In this document: piece after piece, positions 26,419 through 36,526 of the stretch
Position numbering within the stretch: position 1 is the first letter of the stretch
How the letters are laid out: every line of letters starts with the position of its first letter
NCBI GenBank assembly: GCA_020725385.1
Contig: DYFC01000008.1
Location: 1-52,054, forward strand
Reading direction: 5' to 3'
DNA length: 52,054 bases
Source of the DNA: Nitrospira japonica
Lineage (GTDB): Bacteria > Nitrospirota > Thermodesulfovibrionia > Thermodesulfovibrionales > SM23-35
Translations under genes and position numbers: made by a program
Notes under the pieces: generated by a model
What the model saw: the letters and a program-made list of their open reading frames with translations, nothing else
Database searches by the model: none
Told to the model about the DNA's origin: nothing

Positions 26419-28104
26419 TTACCCGAATAATCCCGTGTTATTATTTTCTGTAACAACCTTTTTTTCTGTGACTTCAATAAGTTCTCTTACATGTTTCAAG
26501 GATGTTTCGGTTATCTTTCCGCTGAGCATCCTTGCAATCTCATGAAGTCTTTCAGTACCCTCAAGTGTTTTTGTACCGACGAAAATTCTGTTATTTCTTT
26601 CTTTTTTTTCGACTTTAATATGGAAGTCAGCCTTTGCAGCTATCTGGGCAAGATGGGTTGCGCAAAGAACCTGATGTTTCTGAGACAATCTTTTTAGTTT
26701 TCTGGCTACCATCTCAGCGGTCTTGCCACCAATGCCGGCATCAACTTCATCAAAAATTAGAACAGGTATGCGGTCAAAATCAGCAAGCATTGCTTTTAAT
26801 GCAAGCATTACTCTTGAAAGTTCACCTCCTGAAGCTATTTTTGTCAAAGGCTTTGGAGGCTCTCCTATATTTGCTGAAAATAAGTATTCAACCCTATCGA
26901 TTCCGGATGGTGAAATGCTATCTTCTTTAATATCAATTTTAAAAATTGAATTATTAAAAGCAAGGGCTTTCATTTCTTCCATAATTAATCTTGACATTTC
27001 ATCTGCAAACTTCCTTCTTTTTTCAGAAAGAGTTCTTGCTTTTTCCATAAGTATTTTTTCTTTTTTTAAGACTTCTGCCTCATAAAAATCCAATTGTTCA
27101 CTTATCGATTCAAGTTCTTGAAGTTCTCTAATAGCGTTATCTTTGAAACTAAGCGCAGAATCTATTCCTTCACCATATTTCTTTTCAATTTTCTTAATTG
27201 TTTCGAGTCTTTCTTCTACTTCATTAAGACGTTCGGGGTTAATATAATATTTTTCCTTAAAACTTCTGAGTGAAATTACAGCATCATCAATTAAAGGAAT
27301 CGCTGACTCAAGCAGACTCAAAATCTCTTTTGCCTCATTATCTATTGAACTTATCTCTTTTATTTTATTCAGTATAGATGAAAGCTTTTCAGTGCATGAA
27401 CCTTCAGAACCGTAAATCTCATAATAAGCTGCCTCTGATAGTTCTTTTAGTTTGCCTACATTTGATAATATTTGTTTTTCATTTAAAAGCTCTTCTTTTT
27501 CCCCGGGCAATAACCTGGCAGACTCGATTTCCTGTATTTGATATTTTAGAAAATCTATTCTATGTGCCCTGTCCTTTGTTCTTTCTTTGATATCATTAAG
27601 TTTTTCTTTTAAATCTTTGACATCAAAATAAAGCCTTTCAATCTCTTTAACATCTTCACTCAGTCTTCCAAAAGAATCAAGGAAAAAACAGTGTCTTTCA
27701 ATATTCATAAGACTCTGATGTTCATGCTGTCCGTGAATATCAACAATCATCTTGCCAATTTCAGAAAGAGTCTGGAGGCTTACAATTGAATCATTTATAT
27801 AAGCTCTATTCTTGCCGGAGGACGATATATTTCGTCTTATTACAATTCCCTCTGAAAAATCTATTCCTATGTCAGGAAGATTTCTCATGTCAGGATATTC
27901 AAAGAAAGCTTCAACAAAAGCTTCTTTTTCTCCTGTTCTGATTAAGTCAGGTTGTGCTCTGCTGCCAAGAATAAGATTTAAGGAATCAATCAATATTGAT
28001 TTCCCTGCACCTGTTTCTCCTGTCAGAACATTAAGTCCATGATCAAAACTGACTTTAATATCATCAATTATGGCGAGATTTTTTATGTGGAGTTCCTTCA
28101 GCAT
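26419..28104 (-). CDS. recN: DNA repair ATPase RecN
   Basis: This is a 561-residue SMC-like protein for double-strand break repair. Walker A GETGAGKS is at 29-36, long coiled coils span about 160-360, and an ABC-type signature (LTKIASGGELSRVMLALK) is followed by Walker B VLIFDEVDAGIGG. The length is typical. The gene is directly adjacent to the acylphosphatase gene on the upstream side. Confidence 0.96.
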   Translation of the reverse strand: MLKELHIKNLAIIDDIKVSFDHGLNVLTGETGAGKSILIDSLNLILGSRAQPDLIRTGEKEAFVEAFFEYPDMRNLPDIGIDFSEGIVIRRNISSSGKNRAYINDSIVSLQTLSEIGKMIVDIHGQHEHQSLMNIERHCFFLDSFGRLSEDVKEIERLYFDVKDLKEKLNDIKERTKDRAHRIDFLKYQIQEIESARLLPGEKEELLNEKQILSNVGKLKELSEAAYYEIYGSEGSCTEKLSSILNKIKEISSIDNEAKEILSLLESAIPLIDDAVISLRSFKEKYYINPERLNEVEERLETIKKIEKKYGEGIDSALSFKDNAIRELQELESISEQLDFYEAEVLKKEKILMEKARTLSEKRRKFADEMSRLIMEEMKALAFNNSIFKIDIKEDSISPSGIDRVEYLFSANIGEPPKPLTKIASGGELSRVMLALKAMLADFDRIPVLIFDEVDAGIGGKTAEMVARKLKRLSQKHQVLCATHLAQIAAKADFHIKVEKKERNNRIFVGTKTLEGTERLHEIARMLSGKITETSLKHVRELIEVTEKKVVTENNNTGLFG

Positions 28105-28389
28105 TCATATTGTATGTTTTACAGTAAATTCTTTTTCTTCACCTGTATATTGTTGCCAGTTAACTTCGATATTAGTAACCCTTGATGCCGGCGGGCCTAT
28201 ATAACATTGTTTTATTGCCATTTCAATAACTTTTTTATCACCTTCAAAAACAGCTTCAACTCTACCATCCCTAAGATTTCTCACCCAGCCTTTTAGTCCG
28301 AGAGATTCTGCAAGGTCCTGCGTAAATCCTCTAAAAAATACTCCTTGCACCCTTCCATCAATATATAAATGTGCTCTCGCTTTCTCCAT
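28105..28389 (-). CDS. acyP: Acylphosphatase
   Basis: The 94-residue enzyme hydrolyses carboxyl-phosphate bonds of acyl phosphates. The signature GRVQGVFFRGF with catalytic Arg20 and the GWVRNLRDGRVEAVFEG motif with catalytic Asn38 are intact. There is no Shine-Dalgarno. An extended -10 box lies 8 nt before the ATG, so the mRNA may be leaderless. The physiological role of the family is debated. Confidence 0.93.
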   Translation of the reverse strand: MEKARAHLYIDGRVQGVFFRGFTQDLAESLGLKGWVRNLRDGRVEAVFEGDKKVIEMAIKQCYIGPPASRVTNIEVNWQQYTGEEKEFTVKHTI

Positions 28390-28397
28390 AATCTAAA

Positions 28398-28406
28398 ATT
28401 ATAGCA
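28398..28406 (-). promoter_or_regulatory. Extended -10 promoter of the acylphosphatase gene
   Basis: The minus strand reads TGC-TATAAT (TATAAT at 28398-28403). Eight bases separate it from the ATG at 28389, and no good -35 or ribosome-binding site is visible. Transcription would start at or within 1-2 nt of the ATG. Confidence 0.5.
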
Positions 28407-28432
28407 TATTATTATTTTATCCAAAAACAGGT

Positions 28433-29725
28433 TTAATGTTTGAATGCACGTTGTCCTGTGAAAACCATGGTCACTTTTGGATTTGCTTCATTGCATGCAA
28501 TAATCGACTCGAAATCCCTCTCAGAACCTCCTGGATTTACAATGCCTGTAATTCCTTCTTTTATTCCTACATCAACTCCGTCTCTAAAAGGGAAAAAAGC
28601 ATCGGATACCATAATTGAACCGATAAGACCACCTTTATTTTTCCTTGTCTCCTCATCTATTTCAAGTAGCTCTTCTTTTTTCCTTTTGCCATTTTTGACA
28701 TCGAGTTCAAAAGTTTTATACGGAACACCATATTTTCTAAAACAGAGAGCATCAGCATATTTTGTATACGCCTTGAAAATCGCAATCTCTGCTGCGCCGA
28801 CTCTATCCTGTTCACCTGTTCCAATACCAACTGTAACCCCGTCTTTAACATAAATAACTGAATTTGAAGTAATCCCCTGCTCAACATTCCAGCCAAAAAG
28901 CATATCTTCATATTCCTTTTCAGTCGGCTGTCTCTCTATTGCATATTCCTGTCCTTTATAAATTGTCTTCGCAGGAAGGAAATCCTCTTTTCTTCTTATC
29001 TTGTTTATCGGAGATTGCTGGACAATTATTCCACCATCTATTAATGATTTAAAATCGACAAATCTAAGATCTCTATATTTTTCAAGTTCAGTCATTCTGC
29101 TTACTCTTATTATTCTTAGATTTTTTCTTTTTGCCAAAATAGGAATTACTCCTTCTTCATAATCAGGCGCTGCAACAACTTCAAGATAATTATTGCTCAC
29201 CATCCCGGCAGTCTCTTTATCCATAGAACGATTTACTACAAGACATCCTCCGAATGCTGCTATCCGGTCAGCCATATTTGCTTTATCATATGCATCAGCA
29301 ATGTTCTTTCCATATGCTGCACCACATGGATTATTATGTTTCAATATTACTGCAGCAGGTTTATCCATTAAGAATTTAATTATATTAAGTCCATTATCAA
29401 GGTCTGTCAGATTGGTCTTCCCTGGATGTTTACCGGCTTGAATCATATCCTCTTCGGTAATACTGCTTACAAGACCATTCCCGGGCAAAATAAATTGACA
29501 ATTTCCAAGAAGGAGATTACCGTTAAATAGTTCATATAGAGCAGCTTCCTGTTCAGGGTTTTCTCCATATCTTAGACCTTTCTCAATAAGTTCGCCTGTT
29601 TTTTCATCGGGTATTTTCCATGTCCTTTTCTTGTAAATAAGTGTTTGATTTCCAAAACTGATCTTCATCTCATCAGGAAAATGGTCAGCCATTATCGTAC
29701 GATACATTTTTTTAATATCTGACAT
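28433..29725 (-). CDS. AICAR transformylase (PurH C-terminal domain, stand-alone)
   Basis: The 430-residue protein matches the formyltransferase half of PurH. It has the catalytic Lys-His in VILKHNNPCGAAYG (Lys129-His130). It also has GLRYGENPEQEAALY and a C-terminal region (SDAFFPFRDGVD, IACNEANPKVTMVFTGQRAFKH) that is typical of the family. It transfers formyl from 10-formyl-THF to AICAR in purine synthesis. The N-terminal MGS-like IMP cyclohydrolase domain of classical PurH is absent, so that activity must be encoded elsewhere. A good AGGAGGGG site precedes the ATG. Confidence 0.9.
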   Translation of the reverse strand: MSDIKKMYRTIMADHFPDEMKISFGNQTLIYKKRTWKIPDEKTGELIEKGLRYGENPEQEAALYELFNGNLLLGNCQFILPGNGLVSSITEEDMIQAGKHPGKTNLTDLDNGLNIIKFLMDKPAAVILKHNNPCGAAYGKNIADAYDKANMADRIAAFGGCLVVNRSMDKETAGMVSNNYLEVVAAPDYEEGVIPILAKRKNLRIIRVSRMTELEKYRDLRFVDFKSLIDGGIIVQQSPINKIRRKEDFLPAKTIYKGQEYAIERQPTEKEYEDMLFGWNVEQGITSNSVIYVKDGVTVGIGTGEQDRVGAAEIAIFKAYTKYADALCFRKYGVPYKTFELDVKNGKRKKEELLEIDEETRKNKGGLIGSIMVSDAFFPFRDGVDVGIKEGITGIVNPGGSERDFESIIACNEANPKVTMVFTGQRAFKH

Positions 29726-29759
29726 AAACCCCTCCTAATTTAAAATCATTTTACTAAAA

Positions 29760-30530
29760 TTATTTCTTTTTTAATTTAAATGTTTCCTCAATCAGCAAAA
29801 TATATTTTATATACTTGAAACCAAATTTCATTAAAGCAATTTCATCGGTTTTGATTTTTTCGAGTTCATCATCAGGAATATCAAAGACATCGAGAAATTT
29901 ACTTTCAAAAATAAATTTTTTAAACGTATCGAGGTCATAGCTTGCAAGATAAATTTGTGATTGCTGACCTGGGTCAAGTGGTTTCCCTGTAGGGTCTTTT
30001 CTTAACTGAATTTCTTTCCATTCTTTATTTAATTCATCACAAAGGTCAACCCCCTGATCTTTTCTCCATGATTCTACTGTCCATTCTGTATCTTCCTGAT
30101 AACCGAGACAATATGATTCTTTTATAAAAAAATAAAATTCTTCATTAACTATTCCTTTTTCTGTTGATTTTCTCCATGTACCCTGTCCTATAGGATAATA
30201 ACGGCAATTCGCGGGTCTGTCTGAATAAATCGTACAACCATCAGGTGTAACAAAAGGGCAGCTTTTATTTTCATCCTTGAGCATCTTAATTAATGCAATA
30301 GGATGGGATGTTCTCGGGTCAATGTCCATATGAGTATATTTATCAAGAAATTCTGACGAAGTCATACCGAGTCTGTTTTTCATTCTGATAATATCATAAG
30401 GTGTAAGCATTATATTTATATTGCTGCAACATTTTGTAAAGCATTTAACACCCGGATGACACCTGAATTTAAATCTTGACTTCAAAGTCAATTGTGCTGG
30501 CTCAACATCTTTCATACTTGGTAAAGGCAT
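29760..30530 (-). CDS. YkgJ-family cysteine-cluster protein
   Basis: This 256-residue cytoplasmic protein has an N-terminal cysteine cluster C24-x5-C30-x3-CC (34-35). A later CTIYSDRPANCRYYP segment gives the CxxxCC...C...CRxYP pattern of the YkgJ/UPF0153 family, thought to bind zinc or an iron-sulfur cluster. The function is not established; some relatives lie near flagellar or methyltransferase genes. It is first in the long minus-strand run, 34 nt before the AICAR transformylase gene. Confidence 0.8.
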   Translation of the reverse strand: MPLPSMKDVEPAQLTLKSRFKFRCHPGVKCFTKCCSNINIMLTPYDIIRMKNRLGMTSSEFLDKYTHMDIDPRTSHPIALIKMLKDENKSCPFVTPDGCTIYSDRPANCRYYPIGQGTWRKSTEKGIVNEEFYFFIKESYCLGYQEDTEWTVESWRKDQGVDLCDELNKEWKEIQLRKDPTGKPLDPGQQSQIYLASYDLDTFKKFIFESKFLDVFDIPDDELEKIKTDEIALMKFGFKYIKYILLIEETFKLKKK

Positions 30531-30556
30531 TTTCTTAATCCTCTCTTTTCCTGTTT

Positions 30557-30584
30557 ATTATGTTTTATATTTTAAATGACACAA
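30557..30584 (-). promoter_or_regulatory. Possible promoter of the long minus-strand run
   Basis: The minus strand reads TTGTGT (30579-30584), 16 nt, then CATAAT (30557-30562), about 27 nt before the YkgJ-type ATG. Both boxes are moderate matches to sigma-70 consensus. Confidence 0.4.
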
Positions 30585-30627
30585 TATATTTTTCACATAA
30601 ATTTTAATTAATCTAAAATATGCAATT

Positions 30628-30711
30628 AAAGATTCTGAAATAAGTTCAGAATGACAATTTTCAAGGTTGTTGCGCATAAACAGTGTCATGCTGAATTCAT
30701 TTCAGCATTTC
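30628..30711. repeat. REP-like inverted repeat pair
   Basis: Two 28-nt arms (about 30629-30656 and 30684-30711) are imperfect inverted repeats of each other, with about 22 of 28 positions matching. Each arm is itself a hairpin: TTCTGAA-N5-TTCAGAA (30633-30651) and GCTGAA-N5-TTCAGC (30690-30706). This doublet of hairpins between convergently placed functions looks like a dispersed intergenic repeat of the REP/BIME or MITE type. Copies elsewhere in the genome are expected but cannot be seen here. Confidence 0.6.
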
Positions 30712-30782
30712 AGGTCTTTAAAGGCTTTACAACATTGACTGCACTTCTAAGGTCGTAATAGCAATATCTATATCCAATGAAT

Positions 30783-30820
30783 AAAAAAGGCCGACAGTTT
30801 TATACCGCCGGCCTTTTCTT
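30783..30820 (-). terminator. Terminator of the sulfate-reduction cluster after hppA
   Basis: On the minus strand GGCCGGCGGT and its partner containing CGGCC form a stem, and the hairpin is followed by TTTTTT. It lies 12 nt after the hppA stop. A T tract also follows on the plus strand (CCTTTTCTT), so it could act in both directions. Confidence 0.85.
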
Positions 30821-30831
30821 ATAAATAAAAA

Positions 30832-32904
30832 TTACAGTAACGGTACTATCAAAAGTGCGACAATATTGATAACCTTAATCATCGGGTTAATTGCCGGGCC
30901 TGCTGTATCTTTGTACGGGTCGCCGACTGTATCACCTGTAACAGATGCTTTATGTCCGTCGCTACCTTTCTTATGCAATACACCCTTATCGTCTGTAACT
31001 CCATCCTCAAAAGATTTCTTTGCATTATCCCATGCACCGCCGCCACTTGTCATTGCAATTGCCTGGAAAAGACCGGTAACAATGCTTCCGATAAGAACAC
31101 CACCAAGTGCTTTTGGTCCGAGTATGAAACCTACAAGCAAAGGTGCAGCAACAGGAAGTAATGCTGGAATCATCATTTCTTTAATAGCTGATTTTGTAAC
31201 TATATCAACGCATTTACCATACTCGGGCTTCCCTGTTCCTTCCATAATACCTTTAATCTCGCGGAACTGTCTGCGGACCTCAACAACAACACCACCTGCT
31301 GCTTTACCAACTGCAAGCATTAGTCTTGCACCGAAATAGTATGGTATCAGACCTCCTATGAAAAGACCTGCAATAACATATGGGTCTGAAAGATCGAATT
31401 GAACACCACCCATTTTCTTAATTAACTCTCTTGAATATTCGGCGAAAAGAACAAGTGCTGCAAGTGCTGCTGAACCAATTGCATAACCTTTTGTAACTGC
31501 TTTTGTTGTATTACCAACTGCATCGAGAGGGTCGGTAACACCGCGTACATTTTCAGGAAGTTCTGCCATCTCGGCAATACCACCTGCATTATCTGTAATT
31601 GGTCCATATGAGTCAATTGCAACAACAATACCTGTCATTGAAAGCATTGAAACAGCAGCAAGAGCGATTGTAAATAATCCGCCACCTACATTTCCTGCAA
31701 ATCCACCACCAAGTGCGTAAGAGGACATAATTGCTGCAACAATAACAATTGCCGGCAATGCTGTTGCTTCCATACTAACAGCAAGTCCTGCTATAACATT
31801 TGTAGCATGACCCGTAAAACTTGCTCTTGCTATTGTTTTAACAGGTCTGAATGATTTTGATGTATAGTACTCTGTAATCCAGACAATTAAACCGGTAAGA
31901 ACAAGTCCGATAACTGCTGCAAGGAATATACTCATCGGGCTGAATCCACCTGTATCAGAACCAAGCTGTCCCATAAACCACACGGTCACGCCATAGAAAG
32001 CAATTGCAGCAAGAATACCCGCTACCGCCAATGCTTTATATAGTGCGCCCATTATATACTGGCTTGCACCAAGTCTTACAAAATAAGTTCCAATTACTGA
32101 AGCAACAATTGAAACACCACCGAGAAGAATAGGAAATTCAACCCAGGGGCTTTCAGGCCCAAAAATTGATTTTGCAAGAAGCATTGCTGCAACAAGTGTA
32201 ACTGTGTATGTTTCGTAAAGGTCAGCAGCCATTCCAGCGCAGTCACCGACGTTGTCACCAACGTTATCAGCAATAACAGCAGGGTTTCTCGGATCGTCTT
32301 CCGGAATTCCTGCCTCAACTTTACCAACAAGGTCTGCTCCAACGTCAGCAGCTTTTGTATAAATACCACCTGCAATACGTGCAAAAACACTCATTAATGA
32401 GCAGCCAAAACCCAGACCAACGAGAGCGTGGAATGCGCCTTCGCCAACTACTGATTTTGCTATAGCATAGTATCCTGCGATACCAATAATTCCAAGTCCA
32501 ACAACCATAAGGCCAGTAACCGAACCACCTTTGAATGATAGTGTAAGAGCTTGCTGTAAGCCTCTTGAAGCAGCCTGTGTTGTTCTAACATTTGCACGAA
32601 CAGTAACAAACATACCTACAAAACCTGCAAATGCAGAACCACATGTTCCAATAAGAAAACCTATTGCTGTCCAAATACCAAGAGCCGGCACAGCAGCAAT
32701 AATTATAAACAATATAACAGCAACAATCGCTACAGTTTTATACTCACGGGCAAGAAATGCATAAGCACCTTCTTTAACAGCATTTGAAATCTGCTGCATT
32801 CTATCAGAGCCTGCATCTTGCTTCGAAACCCATGCTGCGGTTATCAGGGCATACAAAACTCCCAAAACACCGCAGGCTAAACCAAACAAAATAATAGTAC
32901 TCAT
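30832..32904 (-). CDS. hppA: K+-independent H+-translocating pyrophosphatase
   Basis: The 690-residue, about 16-TM membrane pyrophosphatase has the hallmark [11 protein letters not shown] at 187-197 and the acidic [23 protein letters not shown] second acidic region ([20 protein letters not shown]) is near the C-terminus. Lys468 in GNTTKA marks the K+-independent class, which pumps protons. It hydrolyses the PPi made by Sat, pulling sulfate activation forward and saving part of the energy as a proton gradient. It ends the cluster, 106 nt after qmoC, with a clear AAGGAGG and a strong terminator. Confidence 0.96.
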   Translation of the reverse strand: MSTIILFGLACGVLGVLYALITAAWVSKQDAGSDRMQQISNAVKEGAYAFLAREYKTVAIVAVILFIIIAAVPALGIWTAIGFLIGTCGSAFAGFVGMFVTVRANVRTTQAASRGLQQALTLSFKGGSVTGLMVVGLGIIGIAGYYAIAKSVVGEGAFHALVGLGFGCSLMSVFARIAGGIYTKAADVGADLVGKVEAGIPEDDPRNPAVIADNVGDNVGDCAGMAADLYETYTVTLVAAMLLAKSIFGPESPWVEFPILLGGVSIVASVIGTYFVRLGASQYIMGALYKALAVAGILAAIAFYGVTVWFMGQLGSDTGGFSPMSIFLAAVIGLVLTGLIVWITEYYTSKSFRPVKTIARASFTGHATNVIAGLAVSMEATALPAIVIVAAIMSSYALGGGFAGNVGGGLFTIALAAVSMLSMTGIVVAIDSYGPITDNAGGIAEMAELPENVRGVTDPLDAVGNTTKAVTKGYAIGSAALAALVLFAEYSRELIKKMGGVQFDLSDPYVIAGLFIGGLIPYYFGARLMLAVGKAAGGVVVEVRRQFREIKGIMEGTGKPEYGKCVDIVTKSAIKEMMIPALLPVAAPLLVGFILGPKALGGVLIGSIVTGLFQAIAMTSGGGAWDNAKKSFEDGVTDDKGVLHKKGSDGHKASVTGDTVGDPYKDTAGPAINPMIKVINIVALLIVPLL

Positions 32905-32973
32905 TTACTATCCCTCCTTAATTAAACTTTCCTTTAGTTAAGTGAAAAGTGAATACTTTAGTAATTTTTTTAC

Positions 32974-32991
32974 CTTTCACCTCCCTCCTTT
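32974..32991 (-). promoter_or_regulatory. Orphan Shine-Dalgarno-like motif in the qmoC-hppA spacer
   Basis: The minus strand reads AAGGAGGGAGGTGAAAGG, but the nearest real start codon (hppA, 32904) is about 70 nt away and has its own AAGGAGG. A 20-codon GTG ORF here looks like chance. It may be a ribosome-loading or mRNA-stabilising site; a similar motif is present upstream of aprB. Confidence 0.4.
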
Positions 32992-33010
32992 TTTTATAAT
33001 AAAATCCACT

Positions 33011-34261
33011 TTATTTTACCCCTGTGTCTCTTGCTGTAGCCTTTGCAAATACCATAGCGGTCGCCCTGTACAGCATATGTGCCATCTTCGAGAAAGGCGC
33101 ATATGCAAACAGGAAAAAGACCACTACAAGATGGGCAAAATATACAAGATATGAAAGAATAGCTATATTAGCGAGTCTAAACAATTCAGAAAGAATACCT
33201 GTAGCCATTACGGCAAATACTATATATATAAACAACCAATCGTAATATCCGCCTTTACCAGCTTTTGCTTCGTTCTTTTTTCTGTTGTTTATAACCATAA
33301 CTATACCAATCAATAGAGCGAGTGCGCTAACATTCGCAAGCCATTTAAGAGGATCTGTTAAAGGATATGGTGATGGTCCAAGTAAAAATGAAGGCGGAGT
33401 TTTACCCATTGCATGTAAAATTTCATAGCCATACAAATAAAGAACAGCCCATGCTGTTGTAATCGCAAGACCTATAAAACTAAAGAAAACAAGCATATGG
33501 GCAAGTTTTCTATCAATTGTTACATTACATTTTTCGAAGCGTTTATGTGTAAGTATTTCACCTATAGTTTCACTTATTGCCGGCCAGATACTTCCTTGCG
33601 GTTTCAGTCCTGTATATTGAATCATTGCTTTCCAGTATTTTCTAACACCGATAAAAAGTGAAGCAACAGCAAAGAAAAATATTGGTACAAAAACACCATC
33701 AATAAAATATGATGGTAGTAAAGCTGAATAAGCGATTTTACCAGCTTGATTTCTTATTGATTCAAGATTTAGGTGACCGAGCGCAGCAAGAATTATAAGG
33801 AATATTACAGCAGGCACTGCAAGTAAAGGAACCAATCCTCCGGGACTACCTACTAATTTTCCAAGTGCCCGGGGAACTGAATAGTTTTCGATAGACATTT
33901 TTCTGACGACATTAAGAACTTCACCGGGTTTAGCTCCTCTCGGGCAGTAAGCAGTACAGTCGCTACATTGATGACATAACCAGATGTCAGGATTCGCGAT
34001 CAGTTTATCCTTAAGACCCCATTGAGCATTGATCATCTCTTTTCTCGGGAACGGCTTATCCGCTGGTGTAAGATTACAAACTACCGAGCATGTTGCACAT
34101 TGATAACATTTCTTTAGAGATTCTCCACCGCCTTGTATTATAGCATTTACAAACTCCAAGTCAGGAGAGACAATTACTGAGTCATCCTTTGCAGGAACCG
34201 GAGCCTCAGCAACAGCCTCCTCAACTTTTACTTCAGATACCTGAGTTTTTTCTTGTTCCAT
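33011..34261 (-). CDS. qmoC: Quinone-interacting membrane oxidoreductase subunit C
   Basis: The 416-residue fusion of HdrC- and HdrE-like parts has an N-terminal cytoplasmic domain with two [4Fe-4S] motifs (C52-C55-C58-C62 and C96-C99-C102-C106). A cytochrome b-type membrane domain follows (about 140-400, about six TM helices with several His). It takes electrons from menaquinol and passes them to QmoAB and then to AprBA. It is the third qmo gene, 35 nt after qmoB, with an AGGGAGG site. The Gln/Glu/Ala-rich first 25 residues are unusual but probably a flexible tail. Confidence 0.95.
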   Translation of the reverse strand: MEQEKTQVSEVKVEEAVAEAPVPAKDDSVIVSPDLEFVNAIIQGGGESLKKCYQCATCSVVCNLTPADKPFPRKEMINAQWGLKDKLIANPDIWLCHQCSDCTAYCPRGAKPGEVLNVVRKMSIENYSVPRALGKLVGSPGGLVPLLAVPAVIFLIILAALGHLNLESIRNQAGKIAYSALLPSYFIDGVFVPIFFFAVASLFIGVRKYWKAMIQYTGLKPQGSIWPAISETIGEILTHKRFEKCNVTIDRKLAHMLVFFSFIGLAITTAWAVLYLYGYEILHAMGKTPPSFLLGPSPYPLTDPLKWLANVSALALLIGIVMVINNRKKNEAKAGKGGYYDWLFIYIVFAVMATGILSELFRLANIAILSYLVYFAHLVVVFFLFAYAPFSKMAHMLYRATAMVFAKATARDTGVK

Positions 34262-34296
34262 ATATATCCTCCCTACACTTATAGGTCCCTATATTA

Positions 34297-36522
34297 TTAG
34301 AATTCCTTAAATGGATTATGTCCTATTTCCTTAACCTTTTCTGCAAATTCATTTATCATATCCGGGAGCTTATGATATTCATCAATCGCCACCTGCAACA
34401 TCTTAACACGGTCAGCCTCAAGTTGCAACTTATTCAAAGTTTCACCAACTTTGCTGAAACGCGTATTGGCAAGTTCACTGCCCTTTACAAAGTGACATTG
34501 ATAATTTTCACCAAACTTGCAACCTAATAATAAAAACCCGTCTATACCTTTTGAAAATGCATCGGCAATCCAGACAAGATGCATACCGCCAAGACATCTT
34601 AATGGAATAAATCGTACACTTGGGTCTATCTGTCTTCTTTGCATTGCAAGTGTATCAAGTGCCGGATATGCATCATTTTCGCATACAAGACATACTATCC
34701 TGAATTCTTCTTCTTCTACTTCAATTGATTTTATTGCCGAGCCGATTATGTCTATGCTGTAATCTTTAAATGACACAATTCTTTCAGGGCACGCACCCAT
34801 ACATGTTCCGCAACGTCTGCATCTGTTGACTTTATAAAATGGAATTCCTTTTTCATCTTCATCGATTGCTCCAAAAGGACATTCTTCAGTACATCTCTTG
34901 CATGCTGTGCATCTGATTAGCTGCGGGTCCGGAAAAGTTAAATCCCATGCCCTCGGGTGCACTGCAACACCTTTTGAGACATGATCAATACATTGTATTG
35001 CTTTAAAAGCAGCACCTGCTGCATCTTCCTGAGAATCAGTCATATTCATAGGTTGTCTAACAGGACCAGCTGCATATACTCCGGTTCTTCTTGTTTCATA
35101 CTGGAAACAGATAAAGTTTGAATCTGCAAATCCCAGAGCACCCGGTAATGACGGTATTTCAGGTCCCTGTCTATATGTAAGATTAAGAATAAATTCGGGT
35201 TTTGGAGTAGAATCAAGATATGCTTTCTTTGCTTCATCACCTTTTGTTGCTGCTTCTGCAAGTCCGTCAAGATATTCCTGCGGTGCGCGTGTCGTAGGAA
35301 CCATTCCTGTTGCAAGAACAACAAGGTCAGCTTCAACTTTAACTTTTTCTCCGAGCAAAGAATTCTCCATCATTACATATAAATTGCCATTCCCTGCATC
35401 AGCAACCCCTGTTACTTCGCCTTTTGTTAACATTACACCGGGATCATTTTGAGCTTCTTTGTAAAATGCTTCAAGCCTTCCGGGTGTTCTCATATCTTTA
35501 TATAAAATCATCGCAATTGCATCTGATTTTTGCCTGACATATCTTGCCTGCTTTAAAGATGTTGCACAGCACATAGATGAACAGTACGGAAGATGATTCG
35601 GGTCCCTGCTTCCTGCACACTGAATGAAAGCAACTTTCTTTGCTTCCCTACCATCAGATGGTCTTGTAATAGCCCCTGATTTTGCAATCTGTTCAAATTC
35701 AATATTGGTGACAACATCTTTATATTTACCATAGCCGAGATGGTCTAATTTAGTTGCATCATAAGGTATCCAGCCTGTAGCTAAAACAATCGCACCTATT
35801 TTTTCCGTAACAGGCCCGTCAGAAGATGCTATAGTAACATCGAATAAACCGGGCTGTCCCTCTGTTTTTTCAACTTTGGCAGATTTAAAAACTTTTATAT
35901 TCGGATGGCTTTCAACTTCTTTTATAATCTTATCTATTTCAGTATCAACAATAACTGGCTCTTTATAATCTCTTGTTGGTATCTTTTTATAAAGTTTATT
36001 AGCGAATCCTCCGAGTTGTGCTTCTTTTTCAACCAGCACAACTTTATAGCCTGCTTTAGCTGATTCAAGGGCTGCTGTCATTCCTGAAATTCCACCGCCT
36101 ATTACAAGTATGTTATTGCTGAGGTTTTCAAGAATATTTGGAGCAGGCAATTCAGATTTCTGTGCTTTGACAGCTCCTATTGTTAAATAATCTTCTGCAA
36201 GAGCCTGTGTATCATCTGTTTTTGGAGGCTGGGTCCACGCAACAAATTCACGTATATTAACTCTTTCCACAAGACATCCTGGGAAATCAAATTCATCATA
36301 TTTTACACGCGGGGAACATGCTGCAATTATTAATGTATTGACTCCCTTTTTAATATCTCCCTTTATCATCTGCAATCCTTCAGGACTGCAAAGAATATCA
36401 TGGGTTTTTATGTCTTCTTCCTTGATTGTTGCTGATTTGGCGGATTTTGCAAGTTTCTCTGTATCAATGGAATCACCGATTCCGCATCCTTTACATATAT
36501 ATACGCCGTATTTTTTTTCCAT
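34297..36522 (-). CDS. qmoB: Quinone-interacting membrane oxidoreductase subunit B
   Basis: The 741-residue HdrA-like flavoprotein has an N-terminal domain beginning YGVYICKGCG. A FAD-binding Rossmann fold follows (ILVIGGGISGMTAALESAKAG at about 134-154). Two ferredoxin clusters (CTACKRCTEECP, CRRCGTCMGACP) lie at about 545-590. The C-terminal MvhD-like domain (about 625-741) contains IVCLVCEND and LLLGCKFGENYQCHF. It is the likely electron-transfer or bifurcation-like core between QmoC and AprBA. It lies 4 nt after qmoA. Confidence 0.95.
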   Translation of the reverse strand: MEKKYGVYICKGCGIGDSIDTEKLAKSAKSATIKEEDIKTHDILCSPEGLQMIKGDIKKGVNTLIIAACSPRVKYDEFDFPGCLVERVNIREFVAWTQPPKTDDTQALAEDYLTIGAVKAQKSELPAPNILENLSNNILVIGGGISGMTAALESAKAGYKVVLVEKEAQLGGFANKLYKKIPTRDYKEPVIVDTEIDKIIKEVESHPNIKVFKSAKVEKTEGQPGLFDVTIASSDGPVTEKIGAIVLATGWIPYDATKLDHLGYGKYKDVVTNIEFEQIAKSGAITRPSDGREAKKVAFIQCAGSRDPNHLPYCSSMCCATSLKQARYVRQKSDAIAMILYKDMRTPGRLEAFYKEAQNDPGVMLTKGEVTGVADAGNGNLYVMMENSLLGEKVKVEADLVVLATGMVPTTRAPQEYLDGLAEAATKGDEAKKAYLDSTPKPEFILNLTYRQGPEIPSLPGALGFADSNFICFQYETRRTGVYAAGPVRQPMNMTDSQEDAAGAAFKAIQCIDHVSKGVAVHPRAWDLTFPDPQLIRCTACKRCTEECPFGAIDEDEKGIPFYKVNRCRRCGTCMGACPERIVSFKDYSIDIIGSAIKSIEVEEEEFRIVCLVCENDAYPALDTLAMQRRQIDPSVRFIPLRCLGGMHLVWIADAFSKGIDGFLLLGCKFGENYQCHFVKGSELANTRFSKVGETLNKLQLEADRVKMLQVAIDEYHKLPDMINEFAEKVKEIGHNPFKEF

Positions 36523-36526
36523 AACC

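Noticed and set aside
32926..32984. 20-codon GTG ORF between qmoC and hppA
   Set aside because: The same problem applies: the start overlaps the ribosome-like site. It is too short and compositionally random.
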